This document shows, piece by piece, positions 39,262 to 50,459 of a stretch of DNA of 64,000 nt. A program made the position numbers and the translations under genes. The stretch comes from Actinopolyspora saharensis. Its GTDB lineage: Bacteria > Actinomycetota > Actinomycetes > Mycobacteriales > Pseudonocardiaceae. The stretch lies in the NCBI RefSeq assembly GCF_900100925.1, contig NZ_FNKO01000001.1, positions 1,550,001 through 1,614,000 on the forward strand. The letters are read 5' to 3'. The notes below the pieces were generated by a model. That model did no database searches. It was not told where the DNA came from and worked only from the letters and a program-made list of their open reading frames with translations. How positions within the stretch are numbered: position 1 is the first letter of the stretch; each line of letters starts with the position of its first letter.

Positions 39262-40875
39262 ATGTGTGAGAACGGGACCGTGGTTTGCGGCAACCTCTCC
39301 TTCTCCTGGCCGGACGGCACGCGCGTGCTTCACGGCCTCGACTGGACGGCCGGATCCGGACGCACCGGACTGATCGGCCTCAACGGAGCGGGCAAATCCA
39401 CCCTGCTGAAACTGCTGACCCGCGAACTGACCCCGCAGGAGGGAACCGTCCGCATCACCGGTGAGACCGGTCTGCTGCCGCAGCACATCACGACCGACCC
39501 GGCGGAACGGGTCGAGGACGTGCTGGGCGTCTCGCGCAGGAGAGCCGCGCTGCGCTCCATCGAAAGCGGAGTCGCCGACGAGCGGCAGTTCTCGGTTCTC
39601 GACGACGACTGGGACGTCGAACAGCGCTCGCTGGCCGCGCTCGAGCGGGTCGGCCTGGGCGCGCTCGGACTCGACCGCTCGGTGGTCGAGATATCCGGCG
39701 GGGAGCTCGTGCTGCTTCACCTGGCCGCCCAGCTGCTTCGCCGCCCGAACGTGCTGCTGCTCGACGAACCGACCAACAATCTGGATCGCCGCGCCAGGGG
39801 CCTGCTCCGGGAAGCCGTGCGGAACTACGGGGGAACGCTGATCGCGATCAGCCACGACCGGGAGCTGCTCCGGGCGATGGACCGCATCTCCGAACTGCGC
39901 AACGGTGTGATCACCGACTACGGCGGGAACCTGGACCACTACGAACGAGCGCTCGAAGCGGAGCGCGAGGCCGCTGAGCGCGCGGTTCGCTCCGCCGACT
40001 CCGAGGTGCGGCGCCAACGACGCAAGCGGGCCGAGCAGCAGGAGAAGCAGGCCAGGAGCAAGCGTTACGGCATTCGGATGCACGCCGAGAACCGCGCTCC
40101 GCGAATCGTGCTGGGGCAGCGGAAGCGAGCCGCCCAGGACTCGGCGGGCAAGCAGCGGATCATGCGGGAGCGGGCGCTGGAGGAGGCGCGGGCGCGCCTG
40201 GAGTCGGCCGAGCAACGCGTGCGCGACGACGAGCTGGTTCGGATCGACCTTCCCGCCACGGCCGTACCCGCCGGCCGGCGCGTGCTCGCGGTGCGCGACG
40301 CGCGGACTCCCCGCGGGGAGCTGCTCGGGGACCTCGAGCTGCGCGGGCCGGAGCGGATCGCGCTCACCGGGCCCAACGGTGCTGGCAAGTCCACCCTGCT
40401 GCACACCGTTGCGGGCAGGAGCGCGGTCGGCGGCGGAGCGGTGCAGACGCCGGTCCCGCTGCGCTACATGCCGCAACACGCCGACGTCCTCGACGAGCAC
40501 CTCTCGGTGATCGAGAACGCCAAGCGACTGGCTCCGGGGATCACGGACAACGAGGTGCGGGCGCGGCTGGCGCGCTTCCTGTTCACCGGGGATCGCGCGG
40601 ACCGAACCGCGTCCACCCTCTCGGGAGGAGAACGTTTCAGAGCCGGTCTGGCCGTGTTGATGCTGGCCGAGCCGGCTCCACAGCTGCTGCTGCTGGACGA
40701 GCCCACCAACAATCTCGACACGCACAGCGTCCGGCAGCTGGTCGCGGCGCTGTCCGCGTACCGGGGAGCGCTGATCGTGACCGGCCACGACGTCACGTTC
40801 CTCGGAGAGATCGGCATCACCAGGTGGTTGTGGCTGGACGGAGGGCTGAGCGAGACCGATCCGCAGCGGCTCTGA
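39262..40875 (+). CDS. ABC-F family ATPase (ribosome protection type)
   Basis: 537 aa from ATG 39262, GGGAGA upstream. Two ABC domains without membrane segments: Walker A GLNGAGKSTLLK and GPNGAGKSTLLH, signatures ISGGE and LSGGE, Walker B LLLLDEPTNNLD-like in both. They are joined by a charged helical linker of about 80 residues (REAAERAVRSADSEVRRQRR) that enters the ribosomal E site in this family. Members protect ribosomes from macrolides, lincosamides, streptogramins or pleuromutilins, or act as translation factors. The leader structure favours drug-responsive regulation. Confidence 0.9.
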   Translation: MCENGTVVCGNLSFSWPDGTRVLHGLDWTAGSGRTGLIGLNGAGKSTLLKLLTRELTPQEGTVRITGETGLLPQHITTDPAERVEDVLGVSRRRAALRSIESGVADERQFSVLDDDWDVEQRSLAALERVGLGALGLDRSVVEISGGELVLLHLAAQLLRRPNVLLLDEPTNNLDRRARGLLREAVRNYGGTLIAISHDRELLRAMDRISELRNGVITDYGGNLDHYERALEAEREAAERAVRSADSEVRRQRRKRAEQQEKQARSKRYGIRMHAENRAPRIVLGQRKRAAQDSAGKQRIMRERALEEARARLESAEQRVRDDELVRIDLPATAVPAGRRVLAVRDARTPRGELLGDLELRGPERIALTGPNGAGKSTLLHTVAGRSAVGGGAVQTPVPLRYMPQHADVLDEHLSVIENAKRLAPGITDNEVRARLARFLFTGDRADRTASTLSGGERFRAGLAVLMLAEPAPQLLLLDEPTNNLDTHSVRQLVAALSAYRGALIVTGHDVTFLGEIGITRWLWLDGGLSETDPQRL

Positions 40876-41138
40876 CCGGTGTCGTCCCCGGTGGACCGAC
40901 GTGCTTCCCGAGCGGGGTTCTCCCCGAGTCCCGCGCTCCGGCTCGTACTGCGTCCCGACCCGCTCGATGTCCCGGTCCGCTCGATCCGGCCGGTTGGCAC
41001 GGTCCGACGGGACGGAGGATTCACGCGGAGTTCGGACTCCGTTGGCCCGTCCGCACGCATCCGTTCATTCCGACGAGGAAAAACGACGAGAATTGCGCGA
41101 ACGTGCACAACCCGGGGTTCGTTTCGGCCGCCCCTGCC
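40876..41138. other. Intergenic region between ABC-F gene and acnA promoter
   Basis: About 260 nt with no recognised gene or hairpin; with the promoter and leader of acnA it makes a 402-nt gap. Confidence 0.35.
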
Positions 41139-41168
41139 TTGAAGACAAATATAGGACAAGCGTACTGT
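41139..41168 (+). promoter_or_regulatory. acnA promoter with AcnR-like operator
   Basis: TTGAAG (41139-41144), 18-nt spacer, TACTGT (41163-41168). TAGGACAAGCGTACTG (41152-41167) matches the corynebacterial AcnR consensus CAGnACnnnCGTACTG at every defined position except the first, and overlaps the -10 element, as expected for a repressor site. The consensus is from memory of the Corynebacterium literature. Confidence 0.6.
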
Positions 41169-41277
41169 TTACGCTGAAGCAAGGGTCCGCGCGCACGAAC
41201 CACCGGTGTGCGCGAGACTCCACCGGACCCGTGTGGTTCCCGAACTTGCGCACGCCCGTCACGAGATGGAGTGAAAC

Positions 41278-44085
<2,808 letters not shown>

Positions 44086-44102
44086 CCGAGCACCGCTCCA
44101 CC

Positions 44103-44143
44103 GATGTGGTGCCGTGGCCGTTCCCCGGCCACGGCGCCACATC
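44103..44143 (+). terminator. acnA terminator hairpin
   Basis: A 17-bp stem with one G-U pair: GATGTGGTGCCGTGGCC (44103-44119) and GGCCACGGCGCCACATC (44127-44143), 17 nt after the acnA stop. Confidence 0.75.
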
Positions 44144-44487
44144 GCTCACGACGGACGACGCAGGCCTCGCCGTCCCGGTTCGCGCGGGGCGCGGGCGACG
44201 GCCCCGCCTCCCGCGGTGACTCCCGGGCCCGACTCGGCCGGTCTCGCCGGAGCGCCGCGCGGCGACCTCGAGCGCTCGGACGGAGGGTTCGGCGCCGGCA
44301 GTCCCGGGAGTTCGAAGCGCGGACCTGAGACCGAACGGACACATTCGTGGAAATCCCTACTAGGATCGCGATGAGCCGGGACTCCGTTAACGACTTGGCT
44401 CACTCGGATGGGTGAAAACGGTCACAGATTCCGTCCGCACGCATCACCTCTGCCCGAGCCGCGCGTCTCCCGCACGGAGGTGTGATC
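44144..44487. other. Intergenic region upstream of the small CxxC gene pair
   Basis: 344 nt. A TAGGAT hexamer at 44361-44366 may be the -10 of the downstream pair; no good -35 seen. No other gene supported. Confidence 0.35.
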
Positions 44488-44709
44488 ATGACGAGCGAAC
44501 TCAAACACCACTGGCAGCCCGCCGAACAACAACGTCACGCCGTCGCGGGACCACTGCCGGGTGGGAAGCAGCACGGTGCGGGCGAAAGGCTCGACACGCT
44601 CTGCGGGCGCACGGTCGTGGCAGCCGCGTCCAACGAGCTCAACTGGCTCTGGCCCACCTGCGACAGCTGCATGGAGGTCGCCAAGGAACGCGTCGGGGCC
44701 ACCACGTGA
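44488..44709 (+). CDS. Small zinc-finger-like protein (upstream member of pair)
   Basis: 73 aa from ATG 44488, GGAGG 7 nt upstream. The core is TLCGRTVVAA, about 20 residues, then WPTCDSCMEVAKERV: one Cys followed at distance by CxxC, plus conserved histidines (LKHHWQPAEQQRHAV). This looks like a single zinc ribbon. Its stop overlaps the start of the next gene by 4 nt (GTGA). Similar tiny proteins are common in Pseudonocardiales; no function is known. Confidence 0.8.
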   Translation: MTSELKHHWQPAEQQRHAVAGPLPGGKQHGAGERLDTLCGRTVVAAASNELNWLWPTCDSCMEVAKERVGATT

Positions 44710-44975
44710 CCGGCACGGTCGTCGTCCGGTACCGGGCCGGGATCGTGGGAGAGACCCAGCGTCAGGTGCACCTGACCACGCTGGACGATTCCGATCCCGC
44801 ACCGACCGAGTGGCGGACCCACTGCGGTATCGGCATTCCCGCCGAGCAGGCCGAGATCTCGGAACTTCCCGCGGGGATGCCGTGTCTGCCTTGCCTGATG
44901 CGTTCCCCCGAGCTGCGGGAGTCCGCCGCGGGCGACGCCGCAGGCGCGGTCGACTCCCCGGCGCGGAACGGCTGA
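44706..44975 (+). CDS. Small zinc-finger-like protein (downstream member of pair)
   Basis: 89 aa from GTG 44706, overlapping the preceding stop codon. The layout mirrors its neighbour: RTHCGIGIPAE, about 20 residues, then MPCLPCLMRSPELRE (C...CxxC). It has a beta-rich N-terminus (TGTVVVRYRAGIVGETQRQV). The overlap implies coupled translation and probably a joint role. Not recognised as a named family. Confidence 0.75.
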   Translation: MTGTVVVRYRAGIVGETQRQVHLTTLDDSDPAPTEWRTHCGIGIPAEQAEISELPAGMPCLPCLMRSPELRESAAGDAAGAVDSPARNG

Positions 44976-44995
44976 ACCACGACGCGGCACCGGGA

Positions 44996-45967
44996 TCAGC
45001 GGGCGCGGGCCAGCGAAACGGCGAAGTCACCGGCCTCGTCGGTGTACCACTCGGCGAGCTCGAACCCCGCCGCCTCCAGCTCCGCTTCGACCCCCGCGCG
45101 ACGGAACTTCGCCGACATCTCGGTCTCGATCTCCTCCCCCGGGGCGAAGTCCACGGCCAGTTCGGGGACCCGCAGCCACACCCGCATCGCGCGGCCTGCG
45201 CGCAGCGTCAGCACTATGCGTTCCCGCTCCCGCTCGTAGCGGGCCCGGTGCTCGAACTCCTCCACCGGGAAGTTCCCCCCGAGCTCGCGGTTGAGCACGT
45301 GCAGCACGTTCCTGTTGAACTCCGCGGTCACCCCGGCACCGTCGTCGTAGGCCCGGCACAGCCGGGACGGGTCCTTGACCAGGTCGGTCCCCAGCAGGAA
45401 CCACTCCCCGCGCGCCAGGGATCCCCGCACCTCGCGGAGGAATCCGCCCCGCTGCTCGACGGGCATGTTGCCGATGGTCCCCCCGAGCAGCGCGATCATC
45501 CGTTCGCCCTCGGCGGGCAACGCCGCCAGCGTCGTGGCGAAGTCGCCGACGATCCCGCGCAGCTCCAGTTCGGGGTAGTCCGCGGAAAGCGCCGCGAGCG
45601 CACCGCGCAGGGCCGAGCGTGACACGTCCGAGGGAACGAAGCGCTTCGGCGTTCCGTGCTTGCGCATCGCGTCCAACAGCAGCCTGGTCTTGTAGGAGGA
45701 CCCCGAACCGAGCTCGACCAGGGTGTCCACTCCGGTTCTTTCCACGATGTCCAGCGCGTGCCGCTCCAGGATCCCGTACTCGGCCCGCGTCTGGTAGTAC
45801 TCGGGCAGCTCGGTGATGCGTTCGAACAGCTCGCTGCCGCGCGCGTCGTAGAACCATTTCGGGGGCAACCACTTGGGGACGTCGGTGAGCCCGGCCCGCG
45901 CGTCGGCCAGCAGTTCGCGCGTCGCGTCGGTGCCCGAGCCGTGGTCCAGCGGTTCCACTGCGTTCAT
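44996..45967 (-). CDS. egtD: L-histidine N-alpha-methyltransferase (ergothioneine biosynthesis)
   Basis: 323 aa. Trimethylates histidine to hercynine with SAM, the first step towards ergothioneine. SAM motif LVELGSGSSYKTRLLLDAM, preceded by PPKWFYDARGSELFERITEL and followed by VPSDVSRSAL and GGTIGNMP, all diagnostic of EgtD. Last gene of the minus-strand egt operon, 4 nt after egtC. The small CxxC pair converges with it. Confidence 0.97.
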   Translation of the reverse strand: MNAVEPLDHGSGTDATRELLADARAGLTDVPKWLPPKWFYDARGSELFERITELPEYYQTRAEYGILERHALDIVERTGVDTLVELGSGSSYKTRLLLDAMRKHGTPKRFVPSDVSRSALRGALAALSADYPELELRGIVGDFATTLAALPAEGERMIALLGGTIGNMPVEQRGGFLREVRGSLARGEWFLLGTDLVKDPSRLCRAYDDGAGVTAEFNRNVLHVLNRELGGNFPVEEFEHRARYERERERIVLTLRAGRAMRVWLRVPELAVDFAPGEEIETEMSAKFRRAGVEAELEAAGFELAEWYTDEAGDFAVSLARAR

Positions 45968-45971
45968 CCGG

Positions 45972-46778
45972 TTACCTGCTCTCGGGGGAGTTCTCGAACA
46001 ACGGTGTGCAGCTGGTGGAGACGCGGTCGGCGACCACGAGGGATCCCTCGGGGACGGGATGCCACTCGGGACTCCCGTGCCCGCCGGAACTGGTCCCGCC
46101 CAGTGCCGCCGCGGGAAGTTCGAAGGGTTCCGAGGCCAGCAGCACCGCCTCGGCTGTGCGGCACACCGCCAGGGAGTGCGCCCACGTGGTGGCGATCAGC
46201 GTGTGCCCGTCGGACAGCAGCAGGTTCATCCGTGCCCGCGGCGACGCCGCGACCACTTCGGCCAACGTGTCGCGCACGGCGTCCGCCGGTGGTTGCCCCC
46301 CGTCCAACCGGTGCAGCAACAGCGCCCACACCAGCGCCGAGTCCACGGGGGCGTCCAGAGTCACCAGTTCCGCGGGGTCCAGCTTGTCCGCGAGGTCGGC
46401 CAACGAGTCCGGCCATCCCGGCACCGAGCCGTTGTGGCTGAACAGCCAAGGACCGGAACCGAACGGAGCGCAGGCCGCGCGCCCCGCCGGGGACGATCCG
46501 GTCGCCGAGCGGACGGCCCCGACGACGGCACCGGACCGCAGGCAGCCCGCGAGCTCGGCGAAGTTGCCATCGGCCCACATCGGCCCCTCCGCCCTGTAGC
46601 GCTTCGGGACCGTGCTGTCCCGCCCGTACCAGCCGACCCCGAAACCATCCACGTTGACCGCTCCCCCAGCACGCATGTCGTTCGGCGCCCAGGTCTGTTC
46701 GACCAGCGAGTGCGCGGGGTGCAGCAGCAGTTCGTCCAGCCCGACCTGCGGGCCCAGATATCCGATGTGGCGACACAT
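45972..46778 (-). CDS. egtC: Ergothioneine biosynthesis amidohydrolase
   Basis: 268 aa; GGAG 6 nt upstream of the ATG. A class II glutamine-amidotransferase-type fold with the N-terminal nucleophile Cys2 (MCRHIGYLGP), VDGFGVGWYG and the oxyanion region FSHNGSVPGW. It removes glutamate from gamma-glutamyl-hercynylcysteine sulfoxide. Lies 12 nt after egtB and 4 nt before egtD. Confidence 0.95.
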   Translation of the reverse strand: MCRHIGYLGPQVGLDELLLHPAHSLVEQTWAPNDMRAGGAVNVDGFGVGWYGRDSTVPKRYRAEGPMWADGNFAELAGCLRSGAVVGAVRSATGSSPAGRAACAPFGSGPWLFSHNGSVPGWPDSLADLADKLDPAELVTLDAPVDSALVWALLLHRLDGGQPPADAVRDTLAEVVAASPRARMNLLLSDGHTLIATTWAHSLAVCRTAEAVLLASEPFELPAAALGGTSSGGHGSPEWHPVPEGSLVVADRVSTSCTPLFENSPESR

Positions 46779-46790
46779 GCCCAGCTCCGA

Positions 46791-48137
46791 TCAGTCGAGC
46801 TCGGCGGCCGCGGGTGTGCGGGCGCAGCGGAATCCGGCGAAGATCTGCCTGCGTACGGGGAAGTCCCAGTTCCGGAACGTCGCCCTGCACGCGGCCGGGT
46901 CGGTTCCGAAGGAACCGCCGCGCAACACCTTGTAGGAGGGCCCGAAGAACACCTCGGAGTACTCCCGGTAGGGAAACGCCTCGAATCCCGGGTAGGGGGC
47001 GAAGTCCGAGGCCGTCCACTCCCACACGTCACCGATCAGCTGCCAGGCACCGGAGGGGGCGCGCCCCGCGGAGTAGGTTCCCACCGGAGCAGGGCGCAGA
47101 TGGCGCTGTCCGAGGTTGGCGTGCCGCTCCTCCGGGGGGTCCTCGCCCCACGGATAGCGCTGCGACCTCCCCGTGCTCGGGTCGAACCGCGCCGCCTTCT
47201 CCCACTCCGCTTCGCTCGGGAGTCGTTTGCCCGCCCAGTTCGCGTAGGCCTGCGCCTCGTGGAAGCTGACGTGCACGACCGGTTCGTCCGGCGGAACCGG
47301 CTCGAGGCGCCCGAATCTGCGGCGCAGCCACACGTCACCGCTGCGCTGCCAGAACAGTGGTGCGCTCAGCTCGGCGTGCGCCAGGTACTGCCACCCCTGC
47401 TCGCTCCACCAGCACGGTTGCCGGTACCCGCCCGCGTCGATGAACCGGAAGAAGTCGGCGTTGGTGACCGGGTGGGAGTCGATGAGGAAGTCGTCCACGT
47501 GGACCCGGTGGGCCGGACGCTCGTTGTCCAGCGCCCACGGCTCCGCGGACGTGCCCATCGTGAAGGGGCCGCCCGGAACCAGCACCTCCCCGCGCCTCTC
47601 ACCGCCGGCCTCGGCCCCGGGCGGATCCGGAGCGTGCAGCACGGGGCTCCCGCGGCGCAGCTGGTGCGTGGCCAGCATGGTCTCGTCGTGCTGTTGCTCG
47701 TGCTGCACGATCATCCCGAAAGCGAAGGCGTGTTCGACCAGTCTCCTTCCCTCCAGCGGCGCCCTTCCGAGCACGTCGTACACCTTGTCCCTGACGGTGG
47801 CGACGTACTGCCTGGACTCGTCCGGACCGAGCAGGGGGAGCTCCGGGCGGTCCGCACGGGAGTGCTGGAAGGCGTCGTAGAGATCGTCGATGTCCGGGCG
47901 CAGCGCACGTCGTCCGCCGACGTCGCGCACCAACCACTGCTCCTCCTGGCTTCCGATGTGGGCGAGGTCCCAGACCAGCGGGGACATCAGCGAAGAGTGC
48001 TGTTTGACCAGTTCCTCGTCGTCCACGGCGTCGGTCAGCTCCGCACTGCGACGCCGAGTGCGTTCCAGTTCGACCGCGACGCGGTCGCGAAGCTCCTCCG
48101 GGGACAGATCCACGGCTTCCGGACCGATCGTGCTCAC
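46791..48137 (-). CDS. egtB: Hercynine oxygenase (iron-dependent sulfoxide synthase)
   Basis: 448 aa from GTG 48137 with AAGGAGG 6 nt upstream. The DinB-like N-domain supplies the iron ligands: His in WDLAHIGSQEEQW and the HxxxH of VQHEQQHDETML. The C-terminal FGE-sulfatase-type domain contains VPGGPFTMGTS, WCGKRLP-like WAGKRLPSEAEWEKAAR, VWEWTASDF and a final VLRGGSFGTDP. It joins hercynine to gamma-glutamylcysteine with O2. Confidence 0.97.
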   Translation of the reverse strand: MSTIGPEAVDLSPEELRDRVAVELERTRRRSAELTDAVDDEELVKQHSSLMSPLVWDLAHIGSQEEQWLVRDVGGRRALRPDIDDLYDAFQHSRADRPELPLLGPDESRQYVATVRDKVYDVLGRAPLEGRRLVEHAFAFGMIVQHEQQHDETMLATHQLRRGSPVLHAPDPPGAEAGGERRGEVLVPGGPFTMGTSAEPWALDNERPAHRVHVDDFLIDSHPVTNADFFRFIDAGGYRQPCWWSEQGWQYLAHAELSAPLFWQRSGDVWLRRRFGRLEPVPPDEPVVHVSFHEAQAYANWAGKRLPSEAEWEKAARFDPSTGRSQRYPWGEDPPEERHANLGQRHLRPAPVGTYSAGRAPSGAWQLIGDVWEWTASDFAPYPGFEAFPYREYSEVFFGPSYKVLRGGSFGTDPAACRATFRNWDFPVRRQIFAGFRCARTPAAAELD

Positions 48138-48278
48138 CGGTGTCCTCCTTGGAATTTTCGACAGTACTCGTGCGTCCGGCCGGCTACCGCCCCGCGTGAT
48201 CCGCCCGCGGGCAGGACCGCGGGACTTCTCGGGGCAGCTGCGCCGTTCCACTGGGTTTCCCGCCGCACGGACTCCGTT

Positions 48279-49526
48279 TCAGCGGGCCCCGAGGCGCCGC
48301 CCGACCGAGGCCGCCACCCTTTCGGCCAGTCCGCTCGGGGCGTCCGGGGCCGCCTCCAGGCAGCGGCAGGCCAGGTCGAAGATCGCTCCCGCGCTGCGGG
48401 CGATCTCGGAATCGTGCAAACCGTCCCGCGCCGCGGAGACCCAGCGGTGCGCGACCGGAGCGGTCTCCTCCAGCACCTTGTCCACCACGGTTTCCGAACG
48501 GAACAACGCCGTCAGGGCCGCCACCGGCAGCATCCACTCCGACCCCGGCTGGGCGTCGAGGTAGCGCACCTCGAAGTAACCGCGGGGGCGCACCGGGGGA
48601 AACATCGTGCTCAGGTGGTAATCGAGATCGTCCCGGTTCGGGGCCTCACCGAGTGATCCCCCGATCCACTCCGCGAAGCTGATACCGCTCGGTGCCGTCC
48701 AGTCACCGCTCTGCCTGCGCAGGCACACGACGGGGACGTCGAGCACGTGTCCGGCCCAGCAGCGTGCCGGGTCCGAGGTGATCGGAGCGGGACGGGTGCG
48801 CGGGGGGTCGGTGTGCAGCAGTGAGCGCGCGCGTGCCGAGGCCCAGCCGGTCTCGGCTCCGAGGGACACCGGTGAGTTGGCGAACGTGGCCGTGAAAACG
48901 GGACCCAGCGCGTGCAGGGCGGCCCACCGGGCTTCCAGGCGCTCACGTTCGCCCATGTCGAGGCACACCTGCACCCCGGCAGTGCTGCACATCATGCGCC
49001 TGCCGCCGCTTCCGATCCGGTCGAAGGCGTGTTGCATGGCGGCGTAACGCGGAACCGACAGCACTCTTCGCGGGGCACGCCACGGATCGATGCCCCGGTC
49101 ACCGAGGACCAGTCCCGCGCGTTCCACCGCTTCGCGCAGGTATTCCGCGTCGGCCTCCACCGCCGCGAACAGCCCGTCCATCGCCTCGTGGGGCGGGCTG
49201 GATATCTCGACCTGTCCCCCTGGCTCGAGGGTGAGCACCGATCCGTTCGGCAGCGGCTGGTGGGGGCTGTCCGGGTTCAGGGAGTCGGGGGCGTGGGGGC
49301 CGAGAGCTCTGTTCAAGAGCGCGGTATCGAGAGGTTTTCGTAAATCTTCGGCATGGTGCACGGTCCATTCGAGTTCGACACCCACCAGACGCGGGGGACC
49401 GTGCTTGAAGCACACCGAGGCCACGTAGGCCTCCGCCTCAGCACGGGTCCGCAACCGCGAGGTGGGCATCTCCTGGGGCTCCGAACGTATGTCGCCCTCC
49501 TGCTCGATCGACACGGCCATGTTCAT
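48279..49526 (-). CDS. egtA: Glutamate-cysteine ligase EgtA
   Basis: 415 aa from ATG 49526 (a second ATG at 49520 is possible; AGGCGG lies upstream). ATP-dependent formation of gamma-glutamylcysteine, the sulfur donor for EgtB. Landmarks: VGVELEWTVH, LTLEPGGQVEISSPP, MMCSTAGVQVCLDMG, PRGYFEVRYLDAQPG. First gene of egtABCD, with a 141-nt gap to egtB. EgtE, the last enzyme, is not in the window. Confidence 0.95.
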   Translation of the reverse strand: MNMAVSIEQEGDIRSEPQEMPTSRLRTRAEAEAYVASVCFKHGPPRLVGVELEWTVHHAEDLRKPLDTALLNRALGPHAPDSLNPDSPHQPLPNGSVLTLEPGGQVEISSPPHEAMDGLFAAVEADAEYLREAVERAGLVLGDRGIDPWRAPRRVLSVPRYAAMQHAFDRIGSGGRRMMCSTAGVQVCLDMGERERLEARWAALHALGPVFTATFANSPVSLGAETGWASARARSLLHTDPPRTRPAPITSDPARCWAGHVLDVPVVCLRRQSGDWTAPSGISFAEWIGGSLGEAPNRDDLDYHLSTMFPPVRPRGYFEVRYLDAQPGSEWMLPVAALTALFRSETVVDKVLEETAPVAHRWVSAARDGLHDSEIARSAGAIFDLACRCLEAAPDAPSGLAERVAASVGRRLGAR

Positions 49527-49661
49527 CACCGCCTGTGTCCGTTCGTGTACGTTTACGCTACCGACGATCCCGCCGTGACGCACCACTTGCACAGCACACG
49601 CCGGAGCTGTTAGGAAGCGCGCCCCCGCCGCGGCGATCGACCGCGGGGAGAATTCACAAAA

Positions 49662-49703
49662 CGTACGTACGGATTGCGATGTGCCCGCGCGAGCTGCGAC
49701 GAT
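49662..49703 (+). promoter_or_regulatory. Candidate leaderless promoter and palindrome of acnR
   Basis: CGTACGTACG (49662-49671) is a perfect palindrome. Next come TTGCGA (49674-49679), an 18-nt spacer and GACGAT (49698-49703), ending 6 nt before the ATG. This suggests a leaderless transcript, consistent with the lack of a ribosome site, and possible self-control via the palindrome. Confidence 0.35.
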
Positions 49704-49709
49704 CAGCTC

Positions 49710-50303
49710 ATGCCTCGCGTAAGCTCGGACCACTTGCAGGCCCGACGCCGCCAGATCCTGGACGGCTCGCGAGCCTGCTTCGCACGGCACGGCTACGAGG
49801 GCGCGACCGTGCGCAGGCTCGAGGAAGCCACCGGGCTCTCCCGCGGCGCCATCTTCCACCACTTCAAGGACAAGGAGTCCCTGTTCCTCGCCCTGGCCGA
49901 GGACGACGCGGAGCGAATGGCCGATGTGGTCGCCCAGCAGGGGCTGGTCCAGGTCATGCGCGACCTGCTCTCCGACCCCCAGGGCAGGGAGGGGGCCGCT
50001 CCGGGAGCGGACTGGCTCGGCACCCGACTGGAGGTCTCCCGCAGACTGCGCACCGACGCCGAGTTCCGCAGCCGGTGGGCACAGCGCTCGGAGCAGCTCA
50101 CCGCAGCCACCCGCGAGCGCCTCAAGCGCCAGCACCGCTCCGGCAACCTCCGCGACGACGTGGACGTCGACGTGCTCACCTCCTACCTCGAGCTGGTCCT
50201 CGAGGGGCTGGTCTCGCACCTGGCCATGGGGCTGCCCGCCGACGACCTGGATCCGGTGCTGGATCTTGTGGAGGAGAGCGTCCGCAGGCACCGCAGCGGT
50301 TGA
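49710..50303 (+). CDS. acnR: TetR-family aconitase repressor (AcnR-like)
   Basis: 197 aa. The N-terminal HTH region ILDGSRACFARHGYEGATV - RRLEEATGLSRGAIFHHFKD - KESLFLALAEDDAERMADVV closely follows AcnR of Corynebacterium, which represses acn and binds citrate-Mg. In corynebacteria acnR lies directly downstream of acn; here the egt operon and the CxxC pair lie between them. A near-consensus operator in front of acnA supports the call. Divergent from egtA. Confidence 0.85.
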   Translation: MPRVSSDHLQARRRQILDGSRACFARHGYEGATVRRLEEATGLSRGAIFHHFKDKESLFLALAEDDAERMADVVAQQGLVQVMRDLLSDPQGREGAAPGADWLGTRLEVSRRLRTDAEFRSRWAQRSEQLTAATRERLKRQHRSGNLRDDVDVDVLTSYLELVLEGLVSHLAMGLPADDLDPVLDLVEESVRRHRSG

Positions 50304-50459
50304 TCCCGGATCCCCGGGCGAACCCGAGTGAACTCCAGCGCATTCACCCGGGCCGCGTGGCGTGTGCGATGCCCACGGGCAGCACCCGGCGTAATCTCGC
50401 CCCCGGCCTGTGAACACCGTCGGAAGCGACCTTCCGAGTGAGGACTGCCGGAGGCGAGC

